Positions 26,357 through 35,990 of a stretch of DNA of 39,283 nt are shown piece after piece. Numbering within the stretch: the first letter of the stretch is position 1; each line of letters begins with the position of its first letter. The notes beneath the pieces are model-generated. The model made no database searches and was not told the DNA's origin. It worked only from the letters and a program-made list of their open reading frames with translations. The position numbers and the translations under genes are program-made. The stretch is from Candidatus Gastranaerophilales bacterium (GTDB taxonomy: Bacteria > Cyanobacteriota > Vampirovibrionia > Gastranaerophilales > Gastranaerophilaceae): assembly GCA_944324425.1 (NCBI GenBank), contig CALUWE010000018.1, positions 1-39,283 on the forward strand. Direction: 5' to 3'.

Positions 26357-28588
26357 CTACATGCTTAAGTATTGGCTGTACTCTTTTTCCGTTTTGTCAA
26401 TATCTGCTAAAAGCTGTTCAAATTGCTGATTTTTAGCATTTTGCTGGCTTGAAAAATCAGCGGGCTTGCTTGATGGAATATATGTTCTTGTGGGTTCTAT
26501 CGGTTTATTTTCCTGAGAAGCGCCGTCATTTTGCGATTGGATTGAAGGTGTCGGCATTTTTGTATTGCCGTTGTTTACGTTTAATGTTTGGCTCATGTTC
26601 AAACCTTGGTTTAATCCGGTTTGTCCGTTATTTGGCATATACATATTATTTGAAGGCGTAATAGCTTGTGGTTGCTGCATTGGTTGCACTTGCGGTTGTG
26701 CCGCTCTTGAATTGATATAGTTTGTTAAAAGAGAGCTTGGACCTGCATTTTTAAGTTGTTTATCATAATTATCCGCACCTTCTTTTAAGAAGTTATATAA
26801 TTTATTCGGGTCAGATTGCAATTCTTGCATTAATTTAGGGTCATTTTGTGCTTGCATCATTCTGTCTTGGTTTTTAGAAAGCAAATTAAAGAGCTCTTCT
26901 TCTGTCATTTTTGCAAAAGGATTATTTTTCATTGCTTCTTCGGCTGCTTTTTTCTCTTGTTCCTGTTTTTCTTTTTCAGGGTCCCAAGGTTTGCCGAATA
27001 TTTTATTTACCGCCCATTTAATCGGTTTTGAAACAATAGGAGATAAAACGAACATAACAATTGCAAATCTCAGCATACCGCCCGGGGTTAAGCCCATATA
27101 TTTGCCCGATTTCAATTTATATGCAATATTTTTGAGTTTATTTGAAACACCTATACCCAAAGTTTGTAATTTACCCATATCAGAAGGAACAACATCATCC
27201 AGATACGGTTTAATTGTTTCTGCATTATAATTTGAACCCAATATCTTGCCTATGGCTTTTATCGGTTTTTGCCACCACTTGGTATCACCCTTTAACACAT
27301 TTTTAATGTTCTTAACTTCATCAAGATATTCGCCTCTTGTGATTGATTTTGCATCAATTTTTTCGTTTAAGGCTTTTATCAAATTACGATATTTATCAAC
27401 ATTTTGCGTTTGTTCGGCAACCGTTTTGCCCATTCCTATGTATTTTGCGGCACCGCCCAGTCTCGTCAGCGCCGATGTGGCAATCGGCATCGTGAACAAT
27501 GTTGCAACACCCATTGCTTCTTCGTCCATAAATGTTGCAAGCTTTTGACCTTCAGGCGCATCTTTTGCTTTCATTGCAGCTGCCGCAAGGAAATATGCCT
27601 GCAAGAACGGTGCAATTTTTCCGCCTGCGAAGTTGTTGGTAAAGCCTTCATATATTTTGGAAAACGCACTCGGCATTGCTTTGCCCAAAGCACTTGCCGC
27701 ACCCACTGCGCCTGTTGCCACCTTTGTTTTATTGGCGGCTTCAGACAACGGTACTTCCAATTTTAAAAGTTTATTTAATAAAGGAATTTTACCGATAGGT
27801 AACGGGCCCCATTTGTCTATTACGGCTTTTTTATCTGTTTTAGAGAATATTTCAACCGCGTCATCAACATATTCTTTTATTTTAGGGTCTTTTGGCGGCT
27901 TTTGAGCCAATTCTCTGAATGTACTTGAAATTTTATTCAAAATGTCTCTGTCATCAGTTGCAGATTCAATGCCTTTTGATTTCAATAATTCCCAGAATTT
28001 ACCATTTCCGCCGGTTTTAAACATTTCAAGCGCTTCTTTTCCTCTGCCCCTGAAACCTTTTTCTATTAAATCGCCGTTATCGTATAATACTCTGCTGTAT
28101 AAGCCTGTTGCTTCTGTCATTGCCATTGAATTTTCAAGTCTCAGAGGAGTTGACCAAGAACGTGCAAAGGCAGAATGATCTTGAAGCCAAGTTTTGGCAT
28201 TTTTTAAACCTTTTTTAATTCCGTTTTCAACATTATCCGGAATTGCTTTTGAAATTGCACCTGAAATTTTATCCCCGAGTCTTGTTAATTTACCGAGGAA
28301 AGAATCGGCATATTCACCCGAAAAAGAGAATTTAGAACCTATTTTATCGTTCATGTTCCTTAAAACCATAAACGATGTGTAGAAAGGAAGCGCCGCAAGA
28401 AGGGTATTTTTGTTCATTCCGCCCGCTGTGGCTATTGCACCGTTATTTGATGCAATTTGTTTTGCATCTATATTTTGAATATTTTCAGGCAGTTTTTCGT
28501 TAATGTTGCTTGGCACAACATCTTTAACAGCGCCGTAGCTGATATTATTCTGCTGGGGGTTATATCCCGTATAGTTGTTGTTAATCAT
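26357..28588 (-). CDS. Large uncharacterised membrane protein with N-terminal NNISYGA motif
   Basis: The protein has 743 residues and no family I recognise. The N-terminus carries NNISYGA (14-20), similar to the protein at 3772-4386. Hydrophobic stretches occur near 62-76, 288-303, 326-340 and clearly at about 504-520 (FAIVMFVLSPIV), separated by amphipathic helices rich in Lys, Gly and Ala. A charged helical segment (about 537-552, Lys/Glu/Gln) is followed by a C-terminal third rich in Gln, Asn and Pro (about 630-715), probably disordered. It is divergent from etfB. The style, with short N-tail and Ala/Gly-rich helices, matches other lineage-specific proteins here. The Shine-Dalgarno is poorly placed, but the N-terminal motif argues for this start. 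Confidence 0.8.
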   Translation of the reverse strand: MINNNYTGYNPQQNNISYGAVKDVVPSNINEKLPENIQNIDAKQIASNNGAIATAGGMNKNTLLAALPFYTSFMVLRNMNDKIGSKFSFSGEYADSFLGKLTRLGDKISGAISKAIPDNVENGIKKGLKNAKTWLQDHSAFARSWSTPLRLENSMAMTEATGLYSRVLYDNGDLIEKGFRGRGKEALEMFKTGGNGKFWELLKSKGIESATDDRDILNKISSTFRELAQKPPKDPKIKEYVDDAVEIFSKTDKKAVIDKWGPLPIGKIPLLNKLLKLEVPLSEAANKTKVATGAVGAASALGKAMPSAFSKIYEGFTNNFAGGKIAPFLQAYFLAAAAMKAKDAPEGQKLATFMDEEAMGVATLFTMPIATSALTRLGGAAKYIGMGKTVAEQTQNVDKYRNLIKALNEKIDAKSITRGEYLDEVKNIKNVLKGDTKWWQKPIKAIGKILGSNYNAETIKPYLDDVVPSDMGKLQTLGIGVSNKLKNIAYKLKSGKYMGLTPGGMLRFAIVMFVLSPIVSKPIKWAVNKIFGKPWDPEKEKQEQEKKAAEEAMKNNPFAKMTEEELFNLLSKNQDRMMQAQNDPKLMQELQSDPNKLYNFLKEGADNYDKQLKNAGPSSLLTNYINSRAAQPQVQPMQQPQAITPSNNMYMPNNGQTGLNQGLNMSQTLNVNNGNTKMPTPSIQSQNDGASQENKPIEPTRTYIPSSKPADFSSQQNAKNQQFEQLLADIDKTEKEYSQYLSM

Positions 28589-28688
28589 GAAAAATGCCTA
28601 AAATTCTTCCTACATAGAAATAAAGTCTCGGAAATAAAAAATATTGATATAATTTTACAAAACTTTACTAATGTTATAAACTTGAAAT

Positions 28689-29453
28689 ATGAATATTATA
28701 GTATGCATAAAACAAATCCCCGACACAAATGATGTTAAATGGACAAAAGACAACAACATCATAAGAGATAACGTTATTTCGATTTTGAACCCCTATGACA
28801 TTAAGGCAATTTTAACAGCGGTTGAAATTAAAAAAACCGTTAAAAATTCTAAAATCACTCTTCTTTCAATGGGGCCGGATAATACAATTAAGTCTTTAAG
28901 ATACGGTTTAGCTTTAGGGGCAGATGAAGCAATTTTGTTATCGGATAAAAAATTTTCAGGCTCCGACACAAATGCAACTTCAAAAACTTTGAAGGCTGCA
29001 ATTCAAAATTACATTAAAAATTTTGATTTAATTATAACAGGCCAGTTTGCACTTGATGGGGACACATCTCAAACACCGTATTCTTTGGCAAGCAGGCTGA
29101 ACCTTGAAATTTTAGGATATGTGGTTGAGATTGTTTCCGTTAATGAAAACGAAATTACGGTAAAACAAATTAAAGACAACGGTTCATATTTAACAAAATG
29201 CCATACCCCTTGTCTTATTTCAATTTCAGACTATAAAAAAGAAATTAAAAAACCTTCCGTTTTTGATTATATGAAGGCACAAGATAAAAAAAATACAATT
29301 TTAAGTGCCAATGACATTAAAATTGATTCAAAAGAAACAGGGGTTATAGGCTCGCCAACATACGTTAAAAGAGCATACCGCCCTGAAAACAAAAGGGAAT
29401 GCAAATTTGTGGAAAGCATTTTTGAATTAAGAGGTGAAATTTTTAATGGCTGA
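28689..29453 (+). CDS. etfB: Electron transfer flavoprotein, beta subunit
   Basis: The 254-residue product starts MNIIVCIKQIPDT, the typical EtfB N-terminus, and has the AMP/nucleotide-binding region of the family (IKSLRYGLALGADEAILL, then FDLIITGQFALDGDTSQTPYSLA). With EtfA it forms the soluble FAD heterodimer that carries electrons from dehydrogenases to a quinone reductase, or in bifurcating enzymes to ferredoxin. Its stop codon overlaps the start of etfA, so translation is coupled. No acyl-CoA dehydrogenase or ETF-quinone reductase gene lies in the window, so the electron donor is not shown. The Shine-Dalgarno is weak. Confidence 0.95.
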   Translation: MNIIVCIKQIPDTNDVKWTKDNNIIRDNVISILNPYDIKAILTAVEIKKTVKNSKITLLSMGPDNTIKSLRYGLALGADEAILLSDKKFSGSDTNATSKTLKAAIQNYIKNFDLIITGQFALDGDTSQTPYSLASRLNLEILGYVVEIVSVNENEITVKQIKDNGSYLTKCHTPCLISISDYKKEIKKPSVFDYMKAQDKKNTILSANDIKIDSKETGVIGSPTYVKRAYRPENKRECKFVESIFELRGEIFNG

Positions 29454-30423
29454 AATTCTTACATATATTGAAATTGAAGAAAATAATGTTTTAGAAGCTT
29501 CATATGCGCTTATTTCCGGCATAAAAAAAGCAAATAACGAGACTGTTTCAGGAGTTATTGTTTTACATCCGGAATTTATTTTAAATGATGAAATTAAAAA
29601 TAATTTAAAAAAATTCGGGCTTGATAAATTGTACATTTTAAAATCAGATAAACCGTTTTTTGATAAAAATGAAGAACCTTTCTTAATATCAGGCTTAATT
29701 AAAAATGTAAACCCTGAAATTTTTATTCTTTTAAGCACAACAGCAGGCAGAGAAATCGCTCCTGTTATAGCTTCAATTCTAGATACAGGCCTTACTGCAG
29801 ATTGCACAAAAATTGAAATTGAAAAAGAAGAAGACAAATATAAATTAATTTCAACCCGCCCGACATTCGGCGGCAAATTAATGGCATCTATTATCTGTAA
29901 AAAATATCCCCAAATGGCAACAGTGAGGGTCGGAACCTTTAAAAAGGAAGAAATTAATAATGAAACTATGGAAACGGTTGAATTTAATTTTCCTTCAATT
30001 ATGAATTTGAAATCCGAAATAATTACATATAAAAAAGATGAAAAAAATGAATTCATTAATTTTCAAAACGCCAAAATGGTTTTTGCGGGGGGTTTGGGGC
30101 TTAAAAATAAAGAAAATTTTGAAAAATTAAAACTTTTATGTGAAAAAACAGGTGCCATTATGGGCGCCACAAGAAAAGCCGTTGATAAAGGATTGGTTGA
30201 TAAAAAATATCAAATAGGGCAAACCGGTTCTTCCACAACCCCTGAAATATACGTTGCCTTTGGCATTTCTGGCGCAATTCATCACATTATGGGAATGGAA
30301 AATTCCAAAAAAATTATTGCAATTAATTCGGATAAAAATGCACCTATTTTTAAATATTCAGATATTGGCTATATAGAAGATGCAGCAAAAGTTCTGGACG
30401 AACTTTTAAACAGCTTAAATTAA
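29446..30423 (+). CDS. etfA: Electron transfer flavoprotein, alpha subunit
   Basis: The product has 325 residues from ATG 29446. I prefer this start over an in-frame GTG at 29434 because GAGGTGA (29431-29437) lies 8 nt before the ATG, and MAEILTYIEIEE is the expected N-terminus. The C-terminal FAD domain is clear: VFAGGLGL, GATRKAVDKGL, QIGQTGS, then YVAFGISGAIHHIMGMENSK and DKNAPIFKYSDIGYIED, the EtfA signature. It overlaps etfB by 8 bp. The last codons overlap the end of the convergent pdxJ by 9 bp, leaving no room for a normal terminator between the two. Confidence 0.95.
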   Translation: MAEILTYIEIEENNVLEASYALISGIKKANNETVSGVIVLHPEFILNDEIKNNLKKFGLDKLYILKSDKPFFDKNEEPFLISGLIKNVNPEIFILLSTTAGREIAPVIASILDTGLTADCTKIEIEKEEDKYKLISTRPTFGGKLMASIICKKYPQMATVRVGTFKKEEINNETMETVEFNFPSIMNLKSEIITYKKDEKNEFINFQNAKMVFAGGLGLKNKENFEKLKLLCEKTGAIMGATRKAVDKGLVDKKYQIGQTGSSTTPEIYVAFGISGAIHHIMGMENSKKIIAINSDKNAPIFKYSDIGYIEDAAKVLDELLNSLN

Positions 30424-31122
30424 ATCAAGCATATCAGCTACCGCTTTTTTAAGCCCCGTAAATACAGCTCTTGAAATTATGCTGTGGCCGATATTTAATT
30501 CTGAAAGCCCGTTTATTTCATGCATTAATTTAACATTTTCATAATTTAAGCCATGACCTGCATTAACTTTAATGCCTAACGATTGGGCATATTCAGCCGC
30601 TGTTTGAAGTTTTTTCAATTCTTCTTTATAGTTCCCTTTTTCAAAAGCGTTTGCAAAAAAGCCGGTGTGAAGTTCAATATAATTTGCACCCGTTCTTTTA
30701 GCGGCTTCCACCTGCTTAATATCTGCATCTATAAAAAGGGAAACCAAAATTCCTTTATCTTGGAGATTTGAATTTAATTTTTTAATTCTTTCTTCAAATT
30801 TAACAACATCCAAACCGCCTTCAGTTGTTATCTCAAGGCGCTTTTCAGGAACAATACAGCAAGATAGAGGTTTTAGCTTGCAAGCAATTTCTTCCATTTC
30901 ATCGGTTGCCGCCATTTCCATATTTAAGCCGATTTTCAAGCTTTCTTTTAAAAGAAAAATATCCTCATCTTTTATATGGCGCCTGTCTTCTCTTAAGTGT
31001 GCGGTAATTTGAGAAGCGCCTGCATCCTGCGCAATAAAAGCGGCTTCTAAAACATTGGGTTCCAGACCCATTCTTGCGTTTCTTAGTGTTGCTATGTGAT
31101 CTATATTAACTCCAAGTTCCAT
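30415..31122 (-). CDS. pdxJ: Pyridoxine 5'-phosphate synthase
   Basis: The product has 235 residues, the normal PdxJ length. It condenses 3-amino-2-oxopropyl phosphate with 1-deoxy-D-xylulose 5-phosphate to give pyridoxine 5'-phosphate, the last step of the DXP-dependent vitamin B6 pathway, in the cytoplasm. The motifs are present: NIDHIATLRNAR with H9, TAHLREDRRHI with H42 and R44, the Glu near 69 (NMEMA), IELHTG (E150, H152) and NAGHGLNY (H190). This shows use of the DXP-dependent route rather than the PdxST route. The gene is monocistronic here and convergent with etfA. Confidence 0.97.
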   Translation of the reverse strand: MELGVNIDHIATLRNARMGLEPNVLEAAFIAQDAGASQITAHLREDRRHIKDEDIFLLKESLKIGLNMEMAATDEMEEIACKLKPLSCCIVPEKRLEITTEGGLDVVKFEERIKKLNSNLQDKGILVSLFIDADIKQVEAAKRTGANYIELHTGFFANAFEKGNYKEELKKLQTAAEYAQSLGIKVNAGHGLNYENVKLMHEINGLSELNIGHSIISRAVFTGLKKAVADMLDLI

Positions 31123-31220
31123 ACCTTGGATTTTACCACAAAGAAATTATAAAAATGCAAACAAAATTTGTAAAACATGGGGTTGATTTTATTTGAATAA
31201 TATTTGAACTTTTGGTTTTT

Positions 31221-31226
31221 TATAAT
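31221..31226 (+). promoter_or_regulatory. Possible -10 box for the zinc-ribbon ATPase gene
   Basis: A perfect TATAAT sits 42 nt before the GTG start. Upstream TTGAAT and TTGAAC hexamers are at non-ideal spacings (22 and 11 nt), so the -35 is uncertain. Confidence 0.4.
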
Positions 31227-31268
31227 AGAATTAAGTTGTTAACATTTATTATTTAAAGACTTTATAAA

Positions 31269-34200
31269 GTGAAATGCCCGAAATGTAAAACTGAAGTTCA
31301 AAGTACGGACGTATTTTGCCCAAACTGCAACTTAAGGCTTATTATTGAATGCCCTAAATGCAAGAGCAAGGTGCGCCTCGGTTCTGCTTCCTGCAAAGAA
31401 TGCGGCTATGTTTTTGTTAAGTTTTGCCCTCGTTGTAACAGTGCAAACTACGTTTCAAGCCCGACTTGCAGAAAATGTTTTTACGTTTTTGAAGAAATCA
31501 AAGAAGACCCTATTAAAGAAAAAAGAGAAGAAAAAGTTCTGTTAAAACAAGAAAACAAAAAAGCCCCCGACGACCTCACAAAAAAGCCGATGGCCTCATT
31601 TAAAGATACTAGGCTTGAAATTTTAATTGAGTTTATAAATCTTCCCTTTGTTTTTAAAAAATTTAAAGACGAGGAATTTAAAAACAAGGTTTTACTAAAC
31701 ATTAAAACCTCAATAAGGGTGGCATTTGGCGCAACTTGTGAATTTTACAAAGAAAACATTGCAAGATTTAAATTAAGCTACAACAAAAACAACGGCATTA
31801 AAAACAAAATTGAAAAATTTAATCTTGAAATGTTGAAATTTAACGGTTTTTTAAATGAAACGCTTGGTGCTGAAATTGAGCATAAGTTTATCATTTTATC
31901 AACAGGCGAAATAGAGCCGGATAAAACCGTTATGCAGCTTGCAATCGGCCATAATCAAGATGTGGTAACAAGCAAGGCTGCATATGACATTCTGTCGGAA
32001 GAGCTTTCTCTTGTAAAAATTTCACCCGATTCGTATAAAATGGTTAATCTTGAAAAAGAAAACCTAAAAGTTCATGAAATAAAAGAAACAGATGAAAGCG
32101 CCGCAATTGAAATGGTTTATCAAGCCATTGTTCAGGAAAATAACGTTAAGGGTATTTCAATTAATGCGCCAAGGGGCACGGGCAAAACTCACGTTTTAAA
32201 CAATTTATATAAAAAATTGGAAAATTCTGATATGGCAATTTTGGCGGCAAGATGTTCCGCACTTTCTCAAGTGGCGCCATTGGGGCTTTTTCAGGATGCA
32301 TTTTTAAATCTTTTTAATCTTCCTTTTGCACCCGTTAACTACAAAGAAACAACGGACAGCCTTGTTAATTTAATCAAAAATTATCTTCCTGATAATTTTG
32401 CAAAAGAAAAAATAGACACGCTCATAAATGTTTTATATCCAAACAAGGAAGCTTATTACGAAGATTTAAACAAAAACAAAGAAACAACTTTTCTTCATAT
32501 AAAAGACATTTTAGAAGCCCTAAGAATGAATGCCAAAGTTCTTCTTGCAGTGGATGATTTTGACCTTATAGATGAAATGTCTTTTGAATTTTTAGAATAT
32601 TTAATTCAAAACAATTTCTTTGTTGACGGTTCAAAGTTCATTGTATGTTACAGAAACCAAAATTCCTTGAATATGTACATACCGTCTGAAATTTTACCTG
32701 CCGAAAATTGTTTCGACATCAATTTAAAGAAAAGAGAAATCGGCTCTACAAGAGCATTTATCAAAAACCATATAGGCGATGTTTCGGTTTTGCCGAGAAA
32801 AATTTCAGACCAAATCATAATGAACGCCAAAGGTGATTTAGCATACACCGGACAAGTTTTATATCATTTAATAGAAACAAAAAAAATTAAACTTCAAGGC
32901 GGCACATTTGTTTATTCTTCAACAGATGAAGATTACTTTGTGCCAAGAACCATGGCAGACATTACAAAAGCAAGGCTTGATTATTTATCGGAAAAATCAA
33001 AAACGGAATTTGTAATTTTAAGCTTGGCATCGTTTTTGGGCGGAAAGTTCACAAAATCTGTTATCAAAGATGTAATTGATACGGATGAAAAAGAATTCGA
33101 CAACATAATGACAAGCTTGGAAGTTGGCGGCTACATTAATAAGGTGGATGATGAAACCTATGTATTTAAAAACAGCCTTCTTTGGACAAACGTGTATATA
33201 ATTGCAAGAAACAATAAGGATATGAAGCCCTATGTAGACGCGCTTTTAAAGGTATTAATTTCAAGAACAATTTCATCGCCCGCAATATGTGCACTTTTAG
33301 CTCAAATAGCAGGCAACAAGCCTGTGGCGCTTTCACTTTGGACAAAAAACCTAAAGCTCGCTTCCGCCATCGGCGATTCCGCTTTATATATTATGAGCCA
33401 AAAGCAAAGTTTGGTTAATTTGGAAGGTCTTAGCCTGCCGAATGAATATTACATAAGAAACAATATATACGAAAGATTGGGCAAATTAACATATAAAAAA
33501 TCGCCTTTTCAAGCAATTGATTATCTTTCAAACGCAGTTGTCGAAGCAAAAGGTCAAGAAAATTTAAGAAAAATTATCGAACTTTCCGGATACCTGACTG
33601 AAAGCTGCAAACTGGCGCAAAAATATCCTGCTGTTATTGAAACGGTTGATAATGTTTTGTCTGTTTTTGAAAACAGACAAAAAGTCGAACTGCAAAGGGC
33701 ATTAATTAAAACAAGAAAATTAGATGCACTTTTGGCTGTCGGCAACTATGAAGAAGTTATAAACATTGTTAACACCGAGGTTAATCCGCTTTTATCAGAC
33801 GCGGTCAGACAGAAAAAGAAGCTTCCCTATATTTCAAAAGAAGATCTGTACAGAGCTTGGATATTATCAAATATTACTTTAATTGAAGCGTACGCTTATC
33901 AGGGAAACCCGTTGGCTTTTGAATTTATAGAGGCCGTTGAAAAAGAAGTATATAAAGACTCCAAAAATATAGACGAAGAATTGAGCAAAAAATTAAAACT
34001 GGCTTGCGCTATAAGCTACACAATGAAGGGCATTTTAGGGCAATCCGATGAAGTTTTGCACACCCTCATAAAAGATTTTTCAAATTCCAATAAAGAAGAT
34101 TCAACTCTTATTTCAAAATGGAATATGATAACAATATTTAATAAAATTTTAAGATCGGATTTTGAAAATATAAAAGAAGACTTATTTGAAGCCGTAACAT

Positions 34201-34820
34201 ATGCAAATAACACCGGCGACAACTACACAAAAAACATTTTAAAAACAATCTTGGCATACGTTATTTTAGAAGAAGGCGATGCCCTGAGAACTCTTGAAAT
34301 ATGCCAAGAACAAATGAACTATTTTTCAAACGAAAAAGTGGCATTGGGAGCATTAATTGCTTGGTTTATAAGCGCCAAAGCAACATTGAAAATTTCGGGC
34401 GCCGATAAAGCAATTGAAATTTGCGAAAAATCAATTCAAATTTCAGAAAGCACAAAAATTAATTCGGTTTGGTTTAAAGTTTTGTTCCAAACCCTGCTTA
34501 GCACCTGCTACATTTTAAAAGACGACTTGGAGAGCGCCAAAATGTACACGGAACTTGCAAGCCAAGATGTTAATCAAAATGAATTAAATTATTTTATGGT
34601 GCAAATCGTAAGATTAAGGGCAATTATTATGCAAGATTCAATTGATAAAATTGCGGAAGACAAAAAAGTTGAGCTTGCAAATTCCGCCGTTAAAATGTTT
34701 GAAAAAGCACTTTCTTTATCTTCAAAACTTAATTTGGACGTAATGAGCAGCAAAATAAGAAAGGAATTAACCTCCTTCAAAGCTTCTTGTCGTTTAAAAA
34801 GAATTATGATTGCCGAATAA
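31269..34820 (+). CDS. Triple zinc-ribbon, AAA/STAND-type ATPase with helical repeats
   Basis: The product has 1183 residues and starts at GTG (31269); the first zinc ribbon begins at residue 3, so no later start fits. Three CxxC-x10-CxxC ribbons follow one another: C3/6/17/20, C28/31/42/45 and C53/56/67/70. Residues about 105-270 are a mixed domain that may be a degenerate class III cyclase fold (end segment LAIGHNQDVVTSKAAYDIL), which is a weak guess. The ATPase has Walker A APRGTGKT (300-307) and Walker B VLLAVDDFD (424-432). From about 650 to the end it is all-helical and TPR-like. The layout recalls signalling ATPases in which a regulatory N-terminus and a repeat C-terminus flank a STAND module. 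It is probably cytoplasmic; partner and signal unknown. Its Shine-Dalgarno is weak. Confidence 0.88.
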   Translation: MKCPKCKTEVQSTDVFCPNCNLRLIIECPKCKSKVRLGSASCKECGYVFVKFCPRCNSANYVSSPTCRKCFYVFEEIKEDPIKEKREEKVLLKQENKKAPDDLTKKPMASFKDTRLEILIEFINLPFVFKKFKDEEFKNKVLLNIKTSIRVAFGATCEFYKENIARFKLSYNKNNGIKNKIEKFNLEMLKFNGFLNETLGAEIEHKFIILSTGEIEPDKTVMQLAIGHNQDVVTSKAAYDILSEELSLVKISPDSYKMVNLEKENLKVHEIKETDESAAIEMVYQAIVQENNVKGISINAPRGTGKTHVLNNLYKKLENSDMAILAARCSALSQVAPLGLFQDAFLNLFNLPFAPVNYKETTDSLVNLIKNYLPDNFAKEKIDTLINVLYPNKEAYYEDLNKNKETTFLHIKDILEALRMNAKVLLAVDDFDLIDEMSFEFLEYLIQNNFFVDGSKFIVCYRNQNSLNMYIPSEILPAENCFDINLKKREIGSTRAFIKNHIGDVSVLPRKISDQIIMNAKGDLAYTGQVLYHLIETKKIKLQGGTFVYSSTDEDYFVPRTMADITKARLDYLSEKSKTEFVILSLASFLGGKFTKSVIKDVIDTDEKEFDNIMTSLEVGGYINKVDDETYVFKNSLLWTNVYIIARNNKDMKPYVDALLKVLISRTISSPAICALLAQIAGNKPVALSLWTKNLKLASAIGDSALYIMSQKQSLVNLEGLSLPNEYYIRNNIYERLGKLTYKKSPFQAIDYLSNAVVEAKGQENLRKIIELSGYLTESCKLAQKYPAVIETVDNVLSVFENRQKVELQRALIKTRKLDALLAVGNYEEVINIVNTEVNPLLSDAVRQKKKLPYISKEDLYRAWILSNITLIEAYAYQGNPLAFEFIEAVEKEVYKDSKNIDEELSKKLKLACAISYTMKGILGQSDEVLHTLIKDFSNSNKEDSTLISKWNMITIFNKILRSDFENIKEDLFEAVTYANNTGDNYTKNILKTILAYVILEEGDALRTLEICQEQMNYFSNEKVALGALIAWFISAKATLKISGADKAIEICEKSIQISESTKINSVWFKVLFQTLLSTCYILKDDLESAKMYTELASQDVNQNELNYFMVQIVRLRAIIMQDSIDKIAEDKKVELANSAVKMFEKALSLSSKLNLDVMSSKIRKELTSFKASCRLKRIMIAE

Positions 34821-34937
34821 AATCACACTAAAAAACCCCGTTCATTTTTTTAAGTTTTGTAACAATTTTATTAAAATTGAAATTATGCCTTTTTTATATA
34901 CTTTATATATATGTGTGTAACAAAAGGATAGTAAAAA

Positions 34938-35924
34938 ATGTCTATTAACTCCATAGCAAGCCAATATTTCCAACTTTCTCAAAGCAAAGGTACGCAAGGC
35001 GACGGCGGCAGCGTAGAAGTAAATTACAATGATGATGTTTTAACATTTACTGAAGCTGACGGCGACAAACACACAATTAACGCTTTCAGCCTGAGCGATG
35101 CCGAAATCGAAATGTTGAGCAGCACATTGGGCGTTGAAGTAACAAAGGGCGTTGAAGAAAAAGATACCGACGCAAAAACAAGCGAATTAAAAGATTCTGC
35201 CGACAAAAAACAAACGGAAATTGAAAAGGTAAGCGATGAAATCGGCGATATTTATGATGAAACACTTGAAGAACAGGAAAAAATAACAAAGAATGAATAT
35301 CAAAGAATACTTGATGTTGTAAACACTTCTGTTGCACAATTCCTTGAAGCAAGAAAAAGCGGAAAACAAGTTGATATTGAAGACTTGAACAGCACAATTG
35401 CAGCCGGCGTTGAAAACAGCACATATGAAAAAGATATTGCAGGCGTATTCGGAAATCTTGAAAATGCAAACACAAAAATTCAAGAAATGTCTACTCTTTT
35501 GCAAGAATTCGGCAGCATAACAGAAGAAGCAAAAGCACTGGATGCCGCAAAGATGGCTGAATTGCAATCAGATCCGAAAACCAAACTGTCTGAAGATGAA
35601 CTTGCATTAATTGAAAGCACATCATTAAGCTTTTTGTGCAACAACTTCTTTGAAGTATATCAAGAAAAATTGGACGGACACAAAGAACAGTTCACATTGG
35701 TTTCTGATTTTAGAGAACTTGATGACGGCATAATTAATATGTACAAAGAATATGCATCAAGCGCAGGTTCTACGGTTCAAAAATTAATTAATCAAGAAGA
35801 AGCAGGCAAAAAAGCCGAAGCAAAAGACAACAAAAAAACTGACAACAGCAAAAATATCTTTAGCACAGAAGAAGAAGACAAAAAAGAAGACGAAGATAAA
35901 AAAGAAACAAAAGCAACGGCATAA
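34938..35924 (+). CDS. Acidic, largely helical uncharacterised protein
   Basis: The product has 328 residues and no recognised family. AAAGGA sits about 10 nt before the ATG. There is no signal peptide or membrane span. Residues about 60-115 and 150-205 are Glu/Lys/Thr-rich helices that look like coiled coil. The C-terminus (about 285-328) is a highly charged Lys/Glu/Asp tail, probably disordered. A short N-terminal domain (SVEVNYNDDVLTFTEADGDKH) reads as beta-hairpin. It is followed by a strong terminator shared with the ribosomal operon coming from the other side. A structural or scaffold role is only a guess. Confidence 0.78.
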   Translation: MSINSIASQYFQLSQSKGTQGDGGSVEVNYNDDVLTFTEADGDKHTINAFSLSDAEIEMLSSTLGVEVTKGVEEKDTDAKTSELKDSADKKQTEIEKVSDEIGDIYDETLEEQEKITKNEYQRILDVVNTSVAQFLEARKSGKQVDIEDLNSTIAAGVENSTYEKDIAGVFGNLENANTKIQEMSTLLQEFGSITEEAKALDAAKMAELQSDPKTKLSEDELALIESTSLSFLCNNFFEVYQEKLDGHKEQFTLVSDFRELDDGIINMYKEYASSAGSTVQKLINQEEAGKKAEAKDNKKTDNSKNIFSTEEEDKKEDEDKKETKATA

Positions 35925-35943
35925 ATTGATATATAATATAATA

Positions 35944-35977
35944 AAAAATCACACCCAAAAAATTGGGTGTGATTTTT
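35944..35977. terminator. Strong bidirectional intrinsic terminator
   Basis: A perfect 13-bp stem (35944-35956 with 35965-35977) with core TCACACCC/GGGTGTGA and an 8-nt loop is flanked by A and T tracts on both sides. It closes the acidic-protein gene from the left and the rplO-secY-adk-map transcript from the right (map stop at 35991). Confidence 0.92.
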
Positions 35978-35990
35978 ATATACTTAAAAT

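Noticed and set aside
28457..28732. Plus-strand frame of 91 codons spanning the start of the 743-residue gene and the start of etfB
   Set aside because: It overlaps two well-supported genes in other frames and has no Shine-Dalgarno or recognisable domain.
29434..29445. Upstream GTG start for etfA
   Set aside because: The GTG lies within the GAGGTGA ribosome site that is ideally placed for the ATG at 29446, and the family N-terminus begins at that ATG.
34821..34860. A-run, CCCC, T-run stretch after the zinc-ribbon ATPase gene
   Set aside because: Only A-T pairs could form the stem and the C-run has no partner, so it is not a credible intrinsic terminator.
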